NCBI GenBank assembly: GCA_025642075.2
Contig: JAODUO010000627.1
Location: 136,501 to 200,500 of the forward strand
Length of the DNA stretch: 64,000 nt
Origin: Ridgeia piscesae
Taxonomy: Eukaryota > Annelida > Polychaeta > Sabellida > Siboglinidae
Reading direction: 5' to 3'
Under the pieces are notes generated by a model. It was not told where the DNA came from and did no database searches. It saw only the letters and a list, made by a program, of their open reading frames with translations. Shown here piece after piece: positions 13,201-22,682 of this stretch (position 1 is the stretch's first letter; every line of letters begins with the position of its first letter). The translations under genes were made by a program, and so were the position numbers.

Positions 13201-16200
13201 GGATGTTTGACTTATAAATATATTTTATTTTATCTTCCTTGTCACTAACTTGGCCGGGTTATTAAAAAATTTCCTTTAATGAAGTTGCAGTTAATTATGT
13301 TGTTGTGCTACACTGTGGTGTAGGGTCAAAGGTGCAATGACAACGAGGTGCTTTTGAGGTATCGGACAAAACATGTTTTTCTTTTGCATGATATGACTCA
13401 GCAATTATATACAACTGCATGAACTACTTGTCTACATATATTTATGTGAATTGTTAGTACTCCGGGTTTTATGCAGTATTTGTGGATTTATTGTCACTTA
13501 CTCCCTTTTGTCATTTATTATGTGCAATGACTGGACATTTTTGTTATAAAACACATAATGCCATTGAACATTTCACTTACTTCCTTTTGTCATTGTAAAA
13601 TTCAGTTCCATTGTCACTTGCACCTTTCTGCCTTGTCATTTCTAGCAAATCTACCAACTAAACATATGAATTGGTGGAACATGGTCCAGAATGTGTGACT
13701 GTGATGTTAACTCAATTTTGCAAAAAATATCCCTTGCACTCTTTTGCCACTGCATGGCAGTAGACTTCAGTTAATCTGTTTTAATTTAAGTCTGTTTTTT
13801 ATTTTATAATCTGTTAATTTTTTTTTTCTTTTTTCCGGACCAGTTTTGCTCAAAAAGTTCTTTCCTGAAAAAACCAGTTGTTGTGACATTTGCTATCTAA
13901 GATGACAATAATTAGACGTCCGATGAGTGATGGATGGTGTTAAATTTGCAGTGGTTATGACTTTGGCTACATGCTCAAGTTACTGACATGTGTGAGACTA
14001 CCTCCCGAGGAGCAGGACTTCTTTGAGCTCCTCAAGATCTTCTTCCCAAACATCTACGACGTCAAGTACCTCATGAAGAGTTGTAAGAACCTCAAGGGGG
14101 GACTACAGGAGGTCGCTGACCAGCTGGAGGTCAGTGCCACTCCCAAGAGGTCACAGAGTAACCTCGATTAGTGGCAGCATTTTATTACGCCACCAGTTCG
14201 GGCAACCAGGAAAAATAATTTTAAATGAAAACCTTATATTGGAAAAATATGCTTAGAGTAAAGTTAACAATTTTGACAGAAACATCAGGCACCAGTTAAG
14301 AATTTATATGACAGGTTAAAACTATTTAAATCAGAAAAATTTATAAATTACTTGTATGTTATAGAAAAATAGTAAGTTGTCATTTGCTCTTACAAACTGT
14401 GACGGACACTGTTACAACTGTGCATATGTTTTGGTAGCGTGGTCCGTAAGTTCAATGCAGCAAGTACATTATAACAAGAAGGAGCAGACTAGCAGGTTTA
14501 TACTGAATGGTCTGAGTGCATCAACCACTGTTTTGATTCAGATAAAGCGAGTGGGTCCCCAACACCAGGCCGGCAGTGACAGTCTACTCACAGGCTGCAC
14601 TTTCTTCAAGATGAGAGAGGTGAGTCACGTAGGTGCTCTCAGTGAGGTGAGTCACGTAGATGTTCTCAGTGAGGTGAGTCACGTAGATGCTCTCAGTGAG
14701 GTGAGTCACGTAGATGTTCTCAGTGAGGTGAGTCACGTAGATGCTCTCAGTGGGGTGAATCACGTAGATGTTCTCAGTGAGGTGAGTCACGTAGATGCTC
14801 TCAGTGAGGTGAGTCACGTAGATGCTCTCAGTGAGGTGAGTCACGTAGATGCTCTCAGTGGGGTGAGTCACGTAGATGCTCTCAGTGAGGTGAGTCACGT
14901 AGATGCTCTCAGTGGGGTGAGTCACGTAGATGCTCTCAGTGGGGTGAGTCACGTAGGTGCTCTCAGTGAGGTGAGTCACGTAGGTGCTCTCAGTGAGGTG
15001 AGTCACGTAGGTGCTCTCAGTGAGGTGAGTCACGTAGGTGCTCTCAGTGAGGTGAGTCACGTAGATGCTCTCAGTGAGGTGAGTCACGTAGATGCTCTCA
15101 GTGAGGTGAGTCACGTAGGTGCTCTCAGTGAGGTGAGTCACGTAGATGCTCTCAGTGAGGTGAGTCACGTAGATGCTCTCAGTGAGGTGAGTCACGTAGA
15201 TGCTCTCAGTGAGGTGAGTCACGTAGATGCTCTCAGTGGGTGAGTCACGTAGATGCTCTCAGTGAGGGTCCGAGTACTCTAGATGTAGTCAGTGGCAGTG
15301 GGTGAGTACGTAGATGTTCTCAGTGAGGTGAGTCACGTAGGTGCTCTCAGTGGGGTGAGTCACGTAGATGCTCTCAGTGGGGTGAGTCACGTAGATGCTC
15401 TCAGTGGGGTGAGTCACGTAGGTGCTCTCAGTGAGGTGAGTCACGATGCTCATGAGGTGAGTCAATGCTTCAGTGAGGTGAGTCACGTAGATGCTCTCAG
15501 TGGGGTGAGTCACGTAGATGTTCTCAGTGGGGTGAGTCACGTAGATGCTCTCAGTGAGGTGAGTCACGTAGATGCTCTCAGTGAGGTGAGTCACGTAGAT
15601 GCTCTCAGTGGGGTGAGTCACGTAGATGTTCTCAGTGGGGTGAGTCACGTAGATGTTCTCAGTGAGGTGAGTCACGTAGGTGCTCTCAGTGAGGTGAGTC
15701 ACGTAGATGCTCTCAGTGAGGTGAGTCACGTAGATGCTCTCAGTGGGGTGAGTCACGTAGATGTTCTCAGTGGGGTGAGTCACGTAGATGCTCTCAGTGA
15801 GGTGAGTCACGTAGATGCTCTCAGTGGGGTGAGTCACGTAGATGCTCTCAGTGGGGTGAGTCACGTAGATGTTCTCAGTGAGGTGAGTCACGTAGGTGCT
15901 CTCAGTGAGGTGAGTCACATAGGTGCTCTCAGTGAGGTGAGTCACATAGATGCTCTCAGTGAGGTGAGTCACGTAGATGCTCTCAGTGAGGTGAGTCACA
16001 TAGATGCTCTCAGTGGGGTGAGTCACGTAGATGTTCTCAGTGGGGTGAGTCACGTAGATGTTCTCAGTGAGGTGAGTCACGTAGGTGCTCTCAGTGAGGT
16101 GAGTCACGTAGATGTTCTCAGTGAGGTGAGTCACGTAGGTGCTCTCAGTGAGGTGAGTCACATAGATGCTCTCAGTGGGGTGAGTCACGTAGATGCTCTC

Positions 16201-16835
16201 AGTGGGGTGAGTCACGTAGATGCTCTCAGTGGGGTGAGTCACGTAGATGCTCTCAATCAGGGGTGCTAAAGTATTGCAAACACAGTCTAACCCTTATTAT
16301 GGTCACGTTGATAATACAGACACCTCGCAATTAGGGTCACCCATGGGACATTAATTTCTGTAAGTATAGCAAATGGTTCTTGCTAATGTGGTCACCTCAT
16401 TATTAAGGTCAGCAGTCCAGTACTGAGCATGATAATGAACTTCCGCTGTACATGCGTTTTGCGACACAGCAATTTCAGAATGAAAGGCATCTCGTATCAA
16501 CGTTTCAATGGTAAATTCTTAACTTGAAAAGTCGTAGAAATGTTGACATATGGAATGTTATTGTTGCTGGACCAGATGAACCCTGACTCAGATGCTTCCT
16601 TCTGCAGATGTTCTTTGAGGACAACATTGATGACAACAAGTACTGTGGACACTTGTACGGCCTCGGGGTGCCATTCACACAGAACGGCAACAGCACCGCG
16701 CCAGCCAGCAACAGCAGCAGTAACACCAGCAGCACGACGACAACAACAACCAACTACGACAACCACGCTTACCCAGGGACAATCAACTCCCACGCAACGA
16801 ATAACGGCGATGTGACAACTGTCACCTCTAGTTGA
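8860..16835 (+). CDS. CNOT7: CCR4-NOT deadenylase subunit CNOT7/8 (CAF1/POP2), complete
   Basis: Catalytic 3'-5' poly(A) exonuclease of the CCR4-NOT complex. Six coding exons: 8860-8976, 12099-12292, 13017-13178, 13952-14129, 14542-14619 and 16608-16835 (stop included). All borders are GT-AG and phases match, giving 318 residues. The DEDD nuclease residues fall at the human positions: D40 and E42 in DTEFPG, D161 in SGYDFGY, H225 and D230 in GPQHQAGSDSLLTG. The conserved MYAQDS, VKYLMKSCKNLKGGL and KYCGHLYGLG blocks are present. The C-terminal tail after YGLG is Asn/Ser/Thr-rich and longer than in vertebrates (285-292 residues). The start is ATG 8860 in an exon whose acceptor is at 8825. CNOT7 and CNOT8 are vertebrate paralogues, so this is the co-orthologue. 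Intron 1 contains a MITE and a foldback element, intron 2 a SINE, and intron 5 starts directly as a minisatellite. Confidence 0.97.
8999..9277 (+). mobile_element. hAT-like MITE, copy B (CNOT7 intron 1)
   Basis: A 279-bp copy of the same family, beginning CATAGCTTTATG and ending CATAAAGCCCTG, with perfect 8-bp target duplications CTGATGCT at 8991-8998 and 9278-9285. The insertion is only 14 nt after the exon 1 splice donor of CNOT7 (8976/8977). Confidence 0.9.
10164..11738. mobile_element. foldback-type element with long inverted arms (CNOT7 intron 1)
   Basis: The left end (TGACCCAACCATGAAAATG) and the reverse complement of the right end (TGACCTAACCACAAAAACG) align. The similarity continues inward over several hundred bases: CTTCTCAC, CTTACATACATATA, TTCCTCTAAC, GAATATTTATAAAC, CTGCATTCGCACGCG and CTACCCACAG occur in the same order in both arms. 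The result is an imperfect palindrome of about 1.57 kb with arms of roughly 475-570 bp. No transposase ORF is present. Target duplications were not identified. Confidence 0.8.
10225..10254. repeat. (TA)n microsatellite
   Basis: About 14 TA dinucleotides, inside the left arm of the foldback element; the right arm has only a short equivalent. Confidence 0.9.
12478..12770 (+). mobile_element. tRNA-derived SINE (CNOT7 intron 2)
   Basis: A tRNA-like head with an A-box-like TAGCACAGTGAG (12486-12497) and a perfect B box GGTTCGAATCC (12530-12540), followed by an unrelated body. The spacing is that of an RNA polymerase III promoter. The tail boundary is uncertain. It is not an intact tRNA gene because no complete cloverleaf with acceptor stem is apparent. 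Confidence 0.65.
14620..16257 (+). repeat. 27-bp minisatellite made of repeated splice-donor units (CNOT7 intron 5)
   Basis: The array begins at the first base of CNOT7 intron 5. The exon ends AGAGAG at 14619 and the unit reads GTGAGTCACGTAG, then A/G TGCT, then CTCAGTGAG, after which GTGAGT starts again. About 60 units follow, with two brief irregular patches near 15231-15300 and 15440-15475. Almost every unit recreates a G(A/G)G|GTGAGT donor and a TGAGTCA AP-1 consensus. The unit length is a multiple of three and contains no stop in the CNOT7 frame, so the frame stays open until a 1-bp deletion near 15238. Confidence 0.97.
16284..16420. mobile_element. possible DNA-transposon end remnant
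   Basis: A stretch starting CAGTCTAACCCTTATTATGG followed by repeated GGTCAC motifs resembles the subterminal region of pogo/Tigger-like elements. The partner terminus was not located, so this is tentative. Confidence 0.3.
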
Positions 16836-18074
16836 TTGTCTTGTCGTATTACTAGACCGTGTTTGTTACATCTTCTGGCACAAGGGATGTGGTCTCGTAA
16901 GCTTGTAAAGACACGAAAAACGTGTAGCTTTTTATATCTGTTCAAACTATCAGCCTTAGTATATTTAACTTTTTGTCTTGATTGCGTAAGCTCTTCCACT
17001 CTCTGATGGAGAAACTCTCAATAACAGCTCCCCCTGGACACACATGTGGGAGTTAATCGCCATGGTTGTGAACACTGCCTGGTTCTGTCCACGGAAGTGG
17101 CAACTTAGGTTAGTACTACTTGAATTCACCAGGTGGTGCTAATCTGTCTTTGGAAAATGGTGGCCAACACACTATGCCCACAAATGTAATTCGATGGTTT
17201 TCGGGAGTAACGAGACAACCTGTGAACAAACAGTTAATTTGGAGGCAGCATTTACGTTAAATGTGACTTGTCTTTGTTATCGGTTCATTATTTCTGCATT
17301 CTTCAGGTCGAGTTCTTTGTGTTTGGAGACTGGGCAAGATGGTAGAGTTGTCATTGGGTCAAACAGATCCACACACATAAACAGCTTCATACACATACAT
17401 GTGTACCTGTATGCATGTATGTATACAGGCAGAGTATATTATATATACCGAGTCAAGTAGTAGTGTTAACGTTGTCCTGGTACTTAGTCAATAACAGCCA
17501 TGTAAATGTTTACAACGCCATCTTTTCTTGACAACTGGATACAAGATCATTATAAAAATGAGACATACTTTTTGCTGCACATATCAGTTCTCATACAGCA
17601 GTGTTATTTATGGGTGGTCCTGTATTCACTCTTGAAGCAGCATTCGTTTCTGTGTAGTTCTCAAGTGATGCTGTTAGTAAGACAGGACTGGATGAACAAA
17701 ATAGAGTTCCAGATGTAAAGTTGTTTGTGCAGATGATATGGATTCCATGTGTGACTTGTCTGTATCTGGTGACATGTTCAGACTCCCAGCAACACAGCTA
17801 GTTGACATCAAGTGTAGTGTAATGTTGATGTAGAGATGCATCTTAGTTGTATTACAGTTGTAACTGCATTGTAATTACGCCTGCTATGACATTTTATAAA
17901 AAAAACCTTTGTGAAAATGTATCTTTTGTGTACGCTTTATTATGCACAGGTGAATTAAACTGAACAAGTCCTGGTTACCATTTGTAGTGGTCATTCTTAC
18001 TCAGAAATACTGTTCATGATTCGATCATTGGAAATTCAGTCTTACTTAGTGAACACTCTTACTTGAGTCTGCCA
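16836..18074 (+). other. CNOT7 3' UTR and convergent intergenic region
   Basis: No coding exon recognised on either strand. An ATTAAA at 17954-17959 could be the CNOT7 polyadenylation signal. It lies past the minus-strand AATAAA that probably serves the converging TMEM223-like gene, so the 3' UTRs may overlap. Confidence 0.4.
17936..17941 (-). terminator. candidate polyadenylation signal AATAAA for the TMEM223-like gene
   Basis: AATAAA on the minus strand, about 135 nt after the stop codon of the TMEM223-like ORF. Confidence 0.45.
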
Positions 18075-18734
18075 CTATTTCTTCCACGTTGTTCCGTCTG
18101 TCACTCCCAGCATGATGTTATAATGCAGAGGACTATTAAAGTCCTTCTCCACCAGTAGGTACGGCCGTCCCCTGATCACAAAGTTGCCTCCCATCAACCC
18201 CATTCCCATATTCGAGGCTTTTTTTGACTGCACATCCTTCGATGTGAACACGATCTTAACCTTCGACAGTCGCCAGTTGTAGTAAAACCCAGTAAACGTC
18301 TTATTTGTGTCATTGTAGTAGATGGCCACCATGATCCGGCTAAGCAATGTGTACATCGCAGCGAGAATTCCACCTCCCAACGTCGCGATAAACGTTGCTT
18401 GGAGCAGCGGTGAGTCAAGGTCACTGAACATGACTGCTACTTCCGATTTGTAAACAGCGAAGTTCCACGCTGCATTGGCAGCCGCAGGGATAACAGTGAA
18501 GGCGCTCAGCATGTACGTCCAGTACATGGTCCGCTCCATGTTGCTGCGATATATGAGCAAGTTGTCGCTGGTGGGTTGGGCAGGTTTACGGGGTTTCGTC
18601 GATAAACATGCCACCTGGGTGATGACGGGCAACGCTTGGGCTGTTGGTTGTAATCGTTGAAACCTTGGATGGTTTTGGTTATTCCTGGTGTTGATGGCCC
18701 AAGTTGACACGCATCGTACCTTGGTGCAGAGCAT
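18075..18734 (-). CDS. TMEM223-like mitochondrial inner-membrane protein
   Basis: Single-exon coding region of 219 residues. The N-terminal ~50 residues are basic and hydroxylated with few acids, as in a mitochondrial presequence. A DNLLIYRSNMERTM block at residues 58-71 is followed by two membrane segments (about 71-90 and 109-140). A C-terminal domain ends in VIRGRPYLLVEKDF and LGVTDGTTW. This order and the R-G-R...K motif fit the TMEM70/TMEM186/TMEM223 family, best TMEM223, a complex IV assembly factor. ATG 18734 is chosen because it directly follows a good acceptor (CATTTCAG), implying a 5' UTR intron; the frame is also open 29 codons further upstream. TMEM186 is the alternative. Confidence 0.65.
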   Translation of the reverse strand: MLCTKVRCVSTWAINTRNNQNHPRFQRLQPTAQALPVITQVACLSTKPRKPAQPTSDNLLIYRSNMERTMYWTYMLSAFTVIPAAANAAWNFAVYKSEVAVMFSDLDSPLLQATFIATLGGGILAAMYTLLSRIMVAIYYNDTNKTFTGFYYNWRLSKVKIVFTSKDVQSKKASNMGMGLMGGNFVIRGRPYLLVEKDFNSPLHYNIMLGVTDGTTWKK

Positions 18735-18994
18735 CTGAAATGGAGATGTGACAGAATTGTTAGTTTCATAAATATAATATCCAGTGCAATATTTATTACA
18801 CAGCTGGTTTTGCAAAATCAATATTGTTAACTGGTAAGATTATTCAATAATTTAGCCAATGCTTTTTACATTTAAATGCCGTGTTAGTTTACATAAACCA
18901 CACAACATGTCACAGTTGACATTAGGTTCAATTTATCGGCAAGAAATGAATACTGAACTGAGAAGAGATACAACCCCAAACACACAGTCAGATG

Positions 18995-19490
18995 GGCAAA
19001 GGGATATAAGAGCAAAGAGTACAAAGGAGAGCAACCAAAATGATACTAAAACTCAGGAATAACAGTTATGAAATGCGTCTAAAAGAATGTGGTTTAACAA
19101 CACTAGACACCAGAAGATTGAGAGGAGATCAGATTGAGGTGTTTAAAATATTGAATGGATATGAAAATATTGACAGAAATATTTTTTTCACAGTCACGGA
19201 AGAGAGAAGGACTAGAGGACATGGAGTTACATTAGCAAAGAAGCAGTGTAGACTAGATATTAGAAAATTCTCATTTTCACAAAGAACAGTAAACGAATGG
19301 AACAGATTATCAGCTGATTGTGTAGGTGCTAGTAGTGTTAATATATTTTAAAATAAAATCGACATATACCTAAGAAGGGCGGGGTATACTTAGATAGGTT
19401 GGACTCTCGATAAGCCAAAGGGCTTCCTAGTCCACCTGCCATCTAGAGTTGAATCTCTAGGTGGCAATCTTGTTAAATCTTGTTAAAACA
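18995..19490 (+). mobile_element. 5'-truncated CR1-like LINE: reverse transcriptase C-terminus and 3' tail
   Basis: Encodes a typical end-of-ORF2 block (RRATKMI, LTTLDTRRLRGD, FKILNGYENID, DIRKFSFSQRTVNEWNRL) with one stop near 19349. An untranslated tail follows, containing CTAGTCCACCTGCCATCTAG and GGTGGCAATCTTG and ending in ATCTTGTTA-type repeats. The same tail recurs at 52232-52447 (plus) and 61000-61100 (minus), which defines a family. Confidence 0.85.
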
Positions 19491-20061
19491 TAATCTCTGC
19501 TGAATCGAGTGGAGCACCTCAGCTTCTCCCTGGTACAAGTCATATTACTGATGCATACTTAGTTACAAATCAAATACTACAGGAAACCAAACAGTATTGA
19601 AATATCTGCTGGAGTACATGATTGTATAAGGGCATATTCATTTAACAGGATGAATATGGTATATTGAACACATTTTGGGATTAAGTAAACCACTAGGCGT
19701 ACCCGAAATATCAATGAAGGGGCCACGCCTCTCTCGAGCCGAGACATTGATGGCGCCACCCGCCACCAGGGGATTGTAGCATTGACAAGCATCCTGGGTA
19801 GCTCAAGGTGACAGCAGTCGAACTGTGTAACAAGGTTGTGAAACAGTAAACGCATGTTTATGCCATTCTTCTACAAATGTTCTTAAAATGTCTACTATAA
19901 ATAATTAAAAGTAACCTACATACATTAGTGGGTCCAGATTCTACACAAGTCTCAAGACAAAACACACATTTGTTTTTTGGCCCACACTAGAATTAGCCTA
20001 TTGGCCATACTGGATAATAGGAGAATTCTAGTTTGGGCCGTGTTAATACTAAAATAAAGTA

Positions 20062-20820
20062 CAGTAAAACCTGTCATAGGTGACTGCCCGACTTGCCCAG
20101 GAAAACAGGTCACCCAACACAGGTGGTTGCTTATAACAAGTTGCACACAAACTCATTTCAGCATAATTATGAATGTGTTCACACATGTGTGTGTAATCTA
20201 CACAGACAGGCAGGGACATTGTACTAGTATAATGAAAAAATGTATGATCGTCATGACAAGATAAGGTATAGACACATTTGGATACATGTTAATAATGTAT
20301 TATGTTTATCATTGTTAATATCAGATTTATTTTGTCCACTTAAAATTCGTCGAGCATTGTTCACCTAAAATCATCACTGTCTAAAAAACGCATTTATGGT
20401 TGTCTGCCTAAAGCAACTTGCTTTTCTGCATTGTTCAGTTTCAAGCAATTCTTCTGCCTGGCAAATTGAAGTAATGAACTGTGAGTGATTTGTGAACAAG
20501 CTGAAGTCACACATTGCCCGTATATGTTCAGCTGCCTGCTGAAATGTGAGCGGCACCGGTGCCGGCTGTGATGGCACCTCATCCTCATGCACTTTGATAT
20601 ACCAATCAAATAAATTGACCAATCGGTTAAATCAACGATACAGGTATTTAATAGTGAACTTGAAACTGACAACGATACAATCATACATGTTCCAGTTGCT
20701 GCTAGCAGGTGAAAACAATGGTTGCATGAACAATTTGTGGGGTCGCTGGGAGTCGTACATGACAGGTACATTTTAATCAGAAGTGACATGACAGATGTCG
20801 CCAAAGACAGGTTTTTACTG
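20062..20820 (-). mobile_element. pogo/Tigger-like DNA transposon, internally deleted
   Basis: Terminal inverted repeats CAGTAAAACCTGTC (left) and GACAGGTTTTTACTG (right) lie between TA target duplications (20060-20061, 20821-20822). On the minus strand, 20374-20622 encodes the C-terminal end of a pogo/Tigger transposase, with PLTFQQAAEHIRAM and a final RQTTINAFFRQ (family consensus KQTTITDFF). The DDE catalytic domain is absent, leaving a 759-bp non-autonomous derivative. Confidence 0.8.
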
Positions 20821-20946
20821 TAAAGATGACAAAAACTACGTTGGTTGTCTACTAATAATACTACGCTGCGGAGTACGGTCTATCTATCTATGGTTATGCA
20901 TGCCATAGCACTGGTGCATTTACGTAGGCTACCAGGGTCAGAGCTG

Positions 20947-21218
20947 CAGGGCTTTACGCATGACAACATGTTTGCTAGTCACACGTTTTGGTGCACACAT
21001 GGATGTTAACTGTTAAGCCAATTTACAAACTTTAAAATGTGTCTGATGACCTTAAATGGACTACAGATACGTGAACACCATTTACACTCAATTCTATGTT
21101 CTAATGCATAACTGACAATATCTGTGGTTTTGGAACACCTTTTTTTGCTCCTTCAATTTTTTACCCGTCCACAACGGTTTTTACCCGTCCAAATGACGGG
21201 TCTCTACATAAAGCTACT
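20947..21218 (-). mobile_element. hAT-like MITE, copy C (inverted)
   Basis: Begins CAGGGCTTTACGCATG and ends near CATAAAGCTA, the reverse-complement orientation of copies A, B and D, with internal ACCCGTCC repeats. Flanks CAGAGCTG and CAGACTAC are only half alike, so no clean target duplication is claimed. Confidence 0.8.
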
Positions 21219-22682
21219 CAGACTACAGGTAGACTTCATGGTCTGACACATATAAATGTAGTATCTTAATAATTGTGTCATTTGATATGCAGTGCTGTGA
21301 TGTATCTACAGTGTAATGACGCATTGTTAGGCATGGGCGCCAATGGGAAAATCTACAGTGCTCTACTACAACGAAATTCCTACTGTCTATAGTTTACGTG
21401 TTACGTAACAACTATTGTAGTCTCACAAATCGCAATATTTACATTGCGTATATAATATATATATATATATATATACTGTGTATATATATGAATAATATAC
21501 ATATATATATATATATTAATTTGTAACTGTTACCGTAACTTTTGGTTATACAAACGGTGTAAGTTAATCTACTAAGTCCAAGGCCCTTGTTCCGACTTCT
21601 CTATTATCGCTCGGAAAAGTTACAGAAGATAAATGATTATTTACCTTGTAGACAGAATGTTTTCGTTGTGCTACTCAGATAGCCAGATAATTTATAAACA
21701 CTGCATAGCCATTAATGTTCCCTGCCAAATAGTTTTATTAAAGTGCATTACAGCTTTGTTCGGAAATTTCAGAAAGTCAGAAAATGATCCGCGATGACCT
21801 AGTGTTGCCATCTATCGGATTGTTGTTTATTTACCGTTTCTTTAGTCTCGATTGACCAGCCTCCGTTAGATGGCAGCACGTTTCAGTACCTCAACTTTGC
21901 CTTGCCCCCAGATTAGGCTAGATAATAAAAATAATTGGCTCACAGATCGAATTTGAAATAACCAATTAAATAAGGATATATTTTTTATCAGATATATTAT
22001 TTAAAAACTATTCAAAATTAAACTATATCCACACAAACATAATATAAATAGAGATTTGCTGTCCGAAAATGCTCAGTTTAATAGACATATAGGTCCTATT
22101 GTTGAACTTTCGATGACCCCTGGCTACAGGGTACACGACTTTTTTGTACATCTGTCACCAGAATCATGACGTTTTGGTGGTAAATTATTATGATGTGCGT
22201 CATTTTTATTAATTGCACACACTAAATATTTCGACTGTTTTTGTGAGCTGTGAGCTGCCAGATTTTCGTTTCCTCCCGTATCATGCGCACTCACAGGTAT
22301 ACTCATGCACACACCATACACATAAATATATAAACACGTGTGCACGTCTAGATGCACGCGCGTACGCACGTACGCACGCAAACACACAGCGCGTGGCTAA
22401 TGGGAGACCAAAGAGACTGCGTAGAAATGTAGAAGAAATTAATACACCACTATCAATATTTGTGTTTATACTCGTCACTAATAACATGTATGATGGTGCG
22501 GCATAGTTCAACATATCAAAACAATTGTTCATTTTGTGATAAAAGCACCAAATTTGGCAGATGTGTTGATAGATATATTAGGAACAAAACTCGATATTGG
22601 GTCATCGCAATTCGCATCCTGGTGGCCGTGGCAGCCATTTTTCAAAGTGGCCGCCGGCAGTTGGTCAAAACTTCCTATACCA
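21219..22682. other. AT-rich intergenic sequence with (TA)n near 21450-21516
   Basis: No gene recognised. It contains two short imperfect TA tracts at about 21448-21476 and 21480-21516, and a small alternating CA/CG-rich patch around 22310-22390. Confidence 0.5.

Noticed and set aside
15289..16269. Long minus-strand frames (THLTESIYV-type) through the CNOT7 array
   Set aside because: The unit is open on both strands by chance; only the plus-strand frame connects to a real exon.
22213..22506. Possible coding frame near the CA/CG-rich patch
   Set aside because: Low-complexity dinucleotide composition and no family resemblance.
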